24,027 nt of DNA from Clostridia bacterium (GTDB lineage: Bacteria > Bacillota > Clostridia > Oscillospirales > CAG-272), in NCBI GenBank assembly GCA_900767415.1, contig CAAFYZ010000002.1, positions 1 to 24,027 on the forward strand. Direction: 5' to 3'. Positions 23,459-24,027 of this stretch are shown here, piece after piece. Within the stretch, counting starts at the first letter, position 1. Every line of letters starts with the position of its first letter. The translations under genes and the position numbers were made by a program. Under the pieces are notes generated by a model. That model made no database searches. It was not told the DNA's origin and saw nothing but the letters and a program-made list of their open reading frames with translations.

Positions 23459-24027
23459 ATGAGTAACGAAAAGATCGAAGAGTTGATCGGCAATCAGCAC
23501 GAGGGCATCGGCAATTCCGACATCATGAAGGCATTGGAAGACATCGACTATGACATTTCGCAGTCGGACATCGACGGATTGACGCCGGACGAGATCGACG
23601 GAGAAAACATCAAGGAGATTGAGCGCGACGTCGAAGTTTACGATACGGCGGAAAAGATGGAGAAGATCCTGTCACAGGACGGCGTTACCATCGACGACCC
23701 GGTCAGAATGTATCTGAAAGAGATCGGCAAGATCGCACTTCTCACTCCCGAGCGGGAGACCTATCTCGCAGAGCAGATCTCTCTCGGGAACAAGGCGGCG
23801 AAGGACGAGCTGATCGAGGCGAACCTCCGTCTTGTCGTCAGCATCGCAAAACGCCACGTCGGCAAGGGAATGTATTTTCTTGACCTGATTCAGGAAGGAA
23901 ACCTCGGTCTGATCAAGGCGGTGGAAAAGTTCGATTACAGCAAGGGCTACAAGTTTTCGACGTATGCGACATGGTGGATCCGACAGGCGATCACCCGCGC
24001 CATCGCCGATCAGGCGCGTACCATCCG
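23459..24027 (+). CDS. rpoD: Primary sigma factor RpoD/SigA, N-terminal part (3' end outside the window)
   Basis: Housekeeping sigma factor. 189 residues are visible and the frame is open to the last base. The N-terminus (about 1-75) is a short acidic region 1.1-like segment. Region 1.2 follows (DDPVRMYLKEIGKIALLT). Regions 2.1-2.4 have ANLRLVVSIAKRHVGKGM, LDLIQEGNLGLIKAVEKFDY and the -10 binding KFSTYATWWIRQAITRAIAD, which is the primary sigma-70 wording. AGGAGG with a 7-8 nt gap precedes the ATG. It would recognise the TTGnnn-17-TATAAT promoters of mraZ, ftsZ, rpmE and the MreB-like gene seen in this window. Confidence 0.97.
   Translation, partial: MSNEKIEELIGNQHEGIGNSDIMKALEDIDYDISQSDIDGLTPDEIDGENIKEIERDVEVYDTAEKMEKILSQDGVTIDDPVRMYLKEIGKIALLTPERETYLAEQISLGNKAAKDELIEANLRLVVSIAKRHVGKGMYFLDLIQEGNLGLIKAVEKFDYSKGYKFSTYATWWIRQAITRAIADQARTI

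Overview
The window looks like chromosomal DNA from a spore-forming, meso-DAP-type member of the Clostridia (Bacillota). The evidence is a spoIIGA-sigE pair, a PASTA-containing SpoVD/FtsI-type penicillin-binding protein inside the division and cell wall (dcw) cluster, a MurE with a DAP-type Arg in its specificity motif, the non-mevalonate isoprenoid genes ispD and ispF, and a dnaG-rpoD pair. No mobile element, CRISPR array, tRNA or rRNA was seen. Genus-level placement is not possible from sequence reading alone.

Layout. (1) Positions 1-2600, + strand: the 3' part of a recD2-type helicase gene, then a promoter driving a divergent MreB-like gene, a translationally coupled 33-residue single-pass membrane peptide, and a strong terminator. 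(2) Positions 2601-2944: a gene-free stretch with three related DnaA-box-like sites. (3) Positions 2945-15088, - strand: a compact dcw cluster, read in transcription order as mraZ, rsmH, an unrecognised membrane protein in the ftsL position, spoVD/ftsI, murE, murF, mraY, ftsW, murG, and then ftsZ from its own promoter. murD, murC, murB, ftsQ/divIB and ftsA are not in this cluster. (4) Positions 15150-17640, + strand: an unrecognised 112-residue protein, ispD, ispF and rpe. (5) Positions 17643-19290: spoIIGA and sigE, the membrane protease and its pro-sigma substrate. (6) Positions 19328-24027: rpmE, hflX, a YigZ/IMPACT family gene, dnaG and the 5' part of rpoD, which runs off the end.

How the genes work together. 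The - strand block makes UDP-MurNAc-peptides (MurE, MurF), lipid I and lipid II (MraY, MurG), polymerises and cross-links septal or cortex peptidoglycan (FtsW plus SpoVD/FtsI), and provides the Z ring (FtsZ). MraZ and RsmH are the usual regulator and rRNA methyltransferase at its head. IspD and IspF feed the undecaprenyl carrier on which MraY acts. SigE controls mother-cell sporulation genes, which in related bacteria include SpoVD-type cortex genes.

The most interesting signals are regulatory and structural. There is a 10-bp-phased array of G/C runs in the mraZ leader that extends well beyond the two canonical MraZ boxes. A nested terminator plus ribosome-site-sequestering helix lies between the ftsL-position gene and spoVD. 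The ftsL-position protein does not look like FtsL. The MreB-like protein has replaced key actin-fold residues. The terminator between rpmE and hflX has a duplicated arm. I did not find a clear new defence or mobile system; most of the window is conserved housekeeping DNA.
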